A DNA stretch of 23,357 nt from a virus, in the IMG/VR virus record IMGVR_UViG_3300043467_000566, positions 1 through 23,357 of that record; one strand, 5' to 3'. Position 1 is the first letter of the stretch, and each line of letters starts with the position of its first letter. The position numbers were made by a program, and so were the translations under genes. Below are positions 21,240-23,357 of the stretch, in pieces. The notes beneath the pieces were generated by a model. The model did no database searches. It was not told the DNA's origin and saw only the letters and a list, made by a program, of their open reading frames with translations.

Positions 21240-21393
21240 GGTCAGGTGGCGGAATGGTTTGGCGTTGGGATAAAAACTGAGGCCTGAGACATTGGTAGAC
21301 GCACACAGTATTAATAAACAAAGAAGTGATTTATATAGGCGTAAATATAAAGAAACAGCTATATAAATACAGGTTCAAATCCTGTCCTGACCG
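21240..21393 (+). ncRNA. tRNA-like structure 2 (class II/Leu-like, expanded D loop and variable arm)
   Basis: Acceptor GGTCAGG (21240-21246) pairs perfectly with CCTGACC (21386-21392), with G21393 in the discriminator position. The T arm ACAGG-TTCAAAT-CCTGT (21369-21385) is fully canonical. The D arm halves 'GGCGGAA' and 'TGGTAGACGC' are those of tRNA-Leu but are separated by about 36 extra nt. The variable-arm position carries a 10-bp perfect stem, ATTTATATAG/CTATATAAAT, with a 20-nt loop (21329-21368). The stretch where the anticodon arm belongs (about 21303-21328) cannot form a 5-bp stem. It shares the 17-mer ATGGTCAGGTGGCGGAA with structure 1. No encoded CCA. Confidence 0.52.
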
Positions 21394-21424
21394 CAACACG
21401 TATTTTCAGGTTTATTAGCTAAGA

Positions 21425-21456
21425 TTGGGGCAGGTTCTGCTTGCTCCAACTTTTTT
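21425..21456 (+). terminator. Intrinsic terminator ending the RNA locus
   Basis: TTGGGGCA (21425-21432) pairs with TGCTCCAA (21442-21449) through 8 bp (one G-U), loop of 9 nt, followed by C and TTTTTT (21451-21456). It lies 32 nt after the second tRNA-like structure and 25 nt before the next gene. Confidence 0.8.
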
Positions 21457-21480
21457 AAATGATTTAAACAAAAAACAACA

Positions 21481-21726
21481 ATGAAACAAGCATTTAAAAC
21501 TTGCAAGAATTGCAACATAAGTTATAACGTGAGCGACTCTCCTTCTCGAAAAGAAAATTGTAGAGATTGCTACAATGCTAACAGGAAGATAGTAAGGCAA
21601 GAGTTGGCGGAGAGAAATGGGTGTAGAAACTATGCCCACTACTTGAAGATGAAGAGAATAGAAAAAATCAACCAAGATAAGAGCCGAGAAGTATGGGCTG
21701 AAAATCTTTTAAAAACTTACTTATGA
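21481..21726 (+). CDS. Small zinc-finger-like protein
   Basis: This 81-residue protein has two Cys pairs at the N-terminus, C8-K-N-C11 and C27-R-D-C30 (CxxC...CxxC spacing), a treble-clef or ribbon-type zinc site. A basic, helical C-terminus (Lys/Arg-rich, 'YLKMKRIEKINQDKSREVW') follows. This suggests nucleic-acid binding or a small regulator. It begins behind the A-rich leader ATTTAAACAAAAAACAACA after the RNA locus terminator, so it has its own transcription or read-through. The stop overlaps the next gene as ATGA. No named family. Confidence 0.68.
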   Translation: MKQAFKTCKNCNISYNVSDSPSRKENCRDCYNANRKIVRQELAERNGCRNYAHYLKMKRIEKINQDKSREVWAENLLKTYL

Positions 21727-22091
21727 CAAAGAAACAGATTAAAGAAAAGTACAAAATAGAACTCATCATGAAAGAAATGTGGGTTTGGGATGATGACCCG
21801 AAAGATGCCTGTTTATCGCTGGTAGCTTATAAGTGTGCCGAAAATCATTATCCTTATTTTACCATTGACAATGATGGGGATACGGGTTACTTTCAGTGTG
21901 CATCAGAAACCAAGCCGAACAAACCAAAACAGCCAAAGGTTGGAGATATTGGCTACTTCTGGGATAATGAGGAAAGTTATCTTTGTAGCGTATTGAAAAA
22001 CATAGTCAATGATGGCAGACCAGCTTACTATTGTAGCTTAGGTTTGTGGTTTACCAATTTTTCAAAAGAGAAACAACCATGGATGAAATAA
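21723..22091 (+). CDS. Unknown protein, copy 1 of a paralogous pair
   Basis: This 122-residue acidic, aromatic-rich protein begins MTKKQIKEKYKIELIMKEMW, then VWDDDPKDACLSLVAYK. The N-terminal part is clearly homologous to the truncated gene at 23186 (see there), sharing 'EKY.IELI.KEMWVWD.D..DA...LV.YK'. The C-terminal half has 'PKVGDIGYFWDNEESYLCSVLKNI' and 'YYCSLGLWFTNFSKEKQPW', a small beta-rich domain often found in phage proteins of unknown function. Three Cys are scattered, no metal site is evident. Start overlaps the previous gene by 4 nt. Confidence 0.7.
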   Translation: MTKKQIKEKYKIELIMKEMWVWDDDPKDACLSLVAYKCAENHYPYFTIDNDGDTGYFQCASETKPNKPKQPKVGDIGYFWDNEESYLCSVLKNIVNDGRPAYYCSLGLWFTNFSKEKQPWMK

Positions 22092-22108
22092 TTAAAAATA
22101 ATAAAAAA

Positions 22109-22262
22109 ATGAGCAACGAAGCAATTAAATCAATTTTGGGCTTAGAACTGTGAGCTGCAAGACTTGAAAAAGGCGAAGTTTTATCTGGAGAGGAGAATTG
22201 CTAAGCTGGAGGTAATTGGTAAAAATAAGGAAAGAATGAATTATTTAACACGGCATTATTGA
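22109..22262 (+). pseudogene. Small coiled-coil gene split by a +1 frame change
   Basis: From ATG 22109 (or in-frame ATG 22079) a frame reads MSNEAIKSILGLEL and stops at TGA 22151-22153. The +1 frame from 22152 continues ELQDLKKAKFYLERRIAKLE and more, ending at TGA 22260-22262; it is charged, helical, and coding-like, but has no ATG near its beginning and is closed upstream by TAG 22143-22145. Joining the two frames gives a coherent protein of about 50 residues. Either a single-base indel has broken the gene, or CTG TGA G is a +1 programmed shift site like that of prfB. A sequencing error is also possible. Confidence 0.45.
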
Positions 22263-22282
22263 GGCTAAAAACTTAGAAGAAA

Positions 22283-22987
22283 ATGGAAACAAGTAAGACT
22301 AAAAAAATAGTAAAATCGGGTGGTGTTTTTCGCCCGATGCTTTTTTCAACGCTGATGGTACATGCGTTGTTGAGGGGAACAAAAACACAAACGAGGCGTG
22401 TGGTTAAAGCTGGATTTGATTTAGAGAAAACCAGCTTGGCAGCAGTGCTACAGGATCAAGCATATTTTAAAGACGTTAATAGCCTTAAAAATATGTGGTT
22501 GGGCACAAAAATCCCAAACGCTATCGGTGATATTATTTGGGTAAGAGAGACGTATTTTGATACTTCCATTGTACCTAAGGCGGAGTTGTTTAAAGGGGTT
22601 GGGAAGAATGTTTATAAGGCCGACAATGCTTTTATTGGGTGTAATAATTGGAGGCCTTCGTTATTTATGCCAAAGGAGGCTTGCAGGCTTTGGCTGAAAG
22701 TGACTGATGTAAGGGTGGAGAGGTTGACTGATATAACTGAAGAGGATGCCGAAAAAGAGGGTTTGTTAACTGAGGAATTAATGTCAGAAGCTTTTCGTAA
22801 ACATTTTGGATATTCAGTTGGCTATAAAAATTACTTATCTAAGCATACAGCTTTTGTAAAATGCCCTATTAAAAGTTATAAATCACTTTGGGAGTCTATT
22901 AACGGCAAAGGATCATGGGATGCTAATCCTTTTGTGTGGGTGTATGAATTTGAGGTTTTGAGGGATGCTCCTGAGGGGTTTAGGTGA
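22283..22987 (+). CDS. ASCH-domain-like phage protein
   Basis: This 234-residue protein begins with RPMLFSTLMVHALLRGTKTQTRRV (from residue about 17), the start of the ASCH-like family common in phages, sometimes annotated as morphogenetic protein. Further family features are 'GDIIWVRETY' (about 82-91), 'YKAD', 'WRPSLFMPKEACRLWLKVTDVRVERLTDITEEDAEKEGL' (about 118-156), and 'YKSLWESINGKGSWDANPFVWVYEFEV' at the C-terminus. ASCH domains bind RNA or modified nucleosides; the role in phages is not settled. It lies between two paralogous genes and is separated from the upstream gene by the disrupted ORF. Confidence 0.8.
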   Translation: METSKTKKIVKSGGVFRPMLFSTLMVHALLRGTKTQTRRVVKAGFDLEKTSLAAVLQDQAYFKDVNSLKNMWLGTKIPNAIGDIIWVRETYFDTSIVPKAELFKGVGKNVYKADNAFIGCNNWRPSLFMPKEACRLWLKVTDVRVERLTDITEEDAEKEGLLTEELMSEAFRKHFGYSVGYKNYLSKHTAFVKCPIKSYKSLWESINGKGSWDANPFVWVYEFEVLRDAPEGFR

Positions 22988-23027
22988 TTAATGATTATTT
23001 ATGACCTATGACAAGACTCCAAAAAAG

Positions 23028-23055
23028 CACAGAGTATCATCTGCGATACTCTGTG
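23028..23055. repeat. Perfect 11-bp hairpin
   Basis: CACAGAGTATC (23028-23038) pairs with GATACTCTGTG (23045-23055), loop ATCTGC. On the + strand it is followed by AAAATTAAAC, so it is not a normal + strand terminator. On the - strand it is followed by CTTTTTT, which would make a terminator for leftward transcription, although no - strand gene is seen. Confidence 0.7.
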
Positions 23056-23082
23056 AAAATTAAACAAAAATATCATCTCTAT

Positions 23083-23107
23083 TAAGCACATACGCTGCCT
23101 GTGCTTA
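23083..23107. repeat. Second perfect hairpin, 8 bp
   Basis: TAAGCACA (23083-23090) pairs with TGTGCTTA (23100-23107), loop TACGCTGCC. It lies 27 nt after the first hairpin, in the 198-nt gene-poor gap between the ASCH-like gene and the paralogue at 23186. No coding ORF longer than about 25 codons is credible in this gap. Confidence 0.65.
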
Positions 23108-23185
23108 TTGTAGTTTACATATTATTGGCGGCTTTGCAATTTTACAATTATGTTTCCAAGAGGGATGAATAATAAAGAAAAAGCT

Positions 23186-23357
23186 ATGACAAACGAAGAA
23201 ATTAACGAAAAGTACGGAATTGAACTAATTGGTAAAGAAATGTGGGTGTGGGATGAGGATAAATTAGACGCACAGTTTAGGTTGGTTTTGTATAAGAATA
23301 ATGATAAAACTCACTCTTTCAAGTGTTTGTTTGGCTTTTATGCAAATGCATCAGAAA
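23186..23357 (+). CDS. Unknown protein, copy 2 of the pair (3' partial)
   Basis: ATG 23186 opens a frame that runs off the window end after 57 codons. It begins MTNEEINEKYGIELIGKEMW, then VWDEDKLDAQFRLVLYKNNDK. The alignment to the gene at 21723 is obvious without gaps for the first 35 residues or so: the EKY, IELI, KEMWVWD, DA and LV.YK positions are identical. Codon choice differs enough that this is an old duplication rather than a recent copy. It follows an A-rich leader (AATAAAGAAAAAGCT). The function is unknown, and the C-terminal half is outside the window. Confidence 0.75.
   Translation, partial: MTNEEINEKYGIELIGKEMWVWDEDKLDAQFRLVLYKNNDKTHSFKCLFGFYANASE

Larger units (their letters stand above)
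20703..21456 (+). ncRNA. Large structured RNA locus with tRNA-like domains
   Basis: For about 750 nt there is no credible ORF on either strand, but there is dense complementary structure. In order: GACC (20718-20721) and TTTGCAA (20725-20731) pair with TTGCAAA-GGTC (20782-20792); CACCT/GGGTG hairpin (20760-20778); a 13-bp perfect stem 20812-20824/20949-20961; a tRNA-like structure (20966-21093); an H-type pseudoknot (21104-21154); hairpins 21176-21195 and 21221-21234; a second tRNA-like structure (21240-21393); and an intrinsic terminator (21425-21456). The size, placement next to tRNA-like elements and phage context recall the large ornate RNA classes GOLLD and ROOL, but I cannot match it to either by sequence. 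It may be read from the upstream operon; only a weak TACTTTTA (20680-20687) resembles a -7 box. Confidence 0.6.

Noticed and set aside
20966-21393. Two ordinary tRNA-Leu genes
   Set aside because: Acceptor, D-half and T-arm signatures are there, but no 5-bp/7-nt anticodon arm can be drawn in either, and both are 40-70 nt too long, so I list them only as tRNA-like structures.
20703-21456. A group I intron or a known ribozyme in the structured region
   Set aside because: I looked for the group I P7/P3 core (R and S elements) and for a hammerhead core; CTGATAG with a following hairpin (20880-20902) resembles a hammerhead only superficially and lacks CUGANGA and GAAA.
1-23357. A CRISPR array, diversity-generating retroelement or insertion sequence
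   Set aside because: No regularly spaced direct repeats, reverse transcriptase, template/variable repeat pair or transposase was seen.

Overview
The window looks like part of a tailed, siphovirus-type phage or prophage whose host is most likely a member of the Bacteroidota. The evidence for the host is the AT-rich sequence, A-rich leaders in place of Shine-Dalgarno sites (for example before positions 11111, 14600, 19231 and 21481), two promoter -7 boxes of the Bacteroidota form TAnnTTTG, and a primase of the BT4734-like type. Every convincing gene is on the + strand, and most neighbours overlap by 1-26 nt (ATGA or TAATG junctions), so the window reads as a few long operons. No integrase, terminase, portal or capsid gene is present; both window ends cut through genes.

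Region 1 (1-11092) is tail morphogenesis in canonical order: HK97 gp10-like protein (5' truncated), tail terminator/completion protein, major tail tube protein, a G / G-T tail assembly chaperone pair joined by a likely -1 ribosomal frameshift on a run of nine A, a TIGR02675-type tape measure protein, and a 2439-residue tail-tip/fibre protein full of fibre repeats. Two unknown genes (11111-11860) follow.

Region 2 (11860-13562) is a lysis cassette: an M15-type peptidoglycan peptidase (endolysin), a holin-like membrane protein, and three small single- or double-TM proteins, one of them spanin-like. It closes with a clear intrinsic terminator at 13536-13562.

Region 3 (13593-20702) is the early/replication region. 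A likely leaderless promoter drives a small HTH-like gene and two more small genes. A 276-nt non-coding segment with repeated GCAACACATT sites (an origin or operator candidate) precedes a primase-SF3 helicase, an SF2 helicase and a VRR-NUC nuclease. Then come several small genes, an SSB-like protein, and two TM microproteins.

Region 4 (20703-21480) has no plausible gene but is densely structured: a 13-bp perfect long-range stem, an H-type pseudoknot, two tRNA-like structures with normal acceptor and T arms but aberrant centres, and a terminal intrinsic terminator. This probable large structured RNA is the most novel object in the window.

Region 5 (21481-23357) is accessory: a small zinc-binding protein, two paralogous copies of an unknown protein flanking an ASCH-like protein, a small frame-disrupted gene, and two tandem perfect hairpins.
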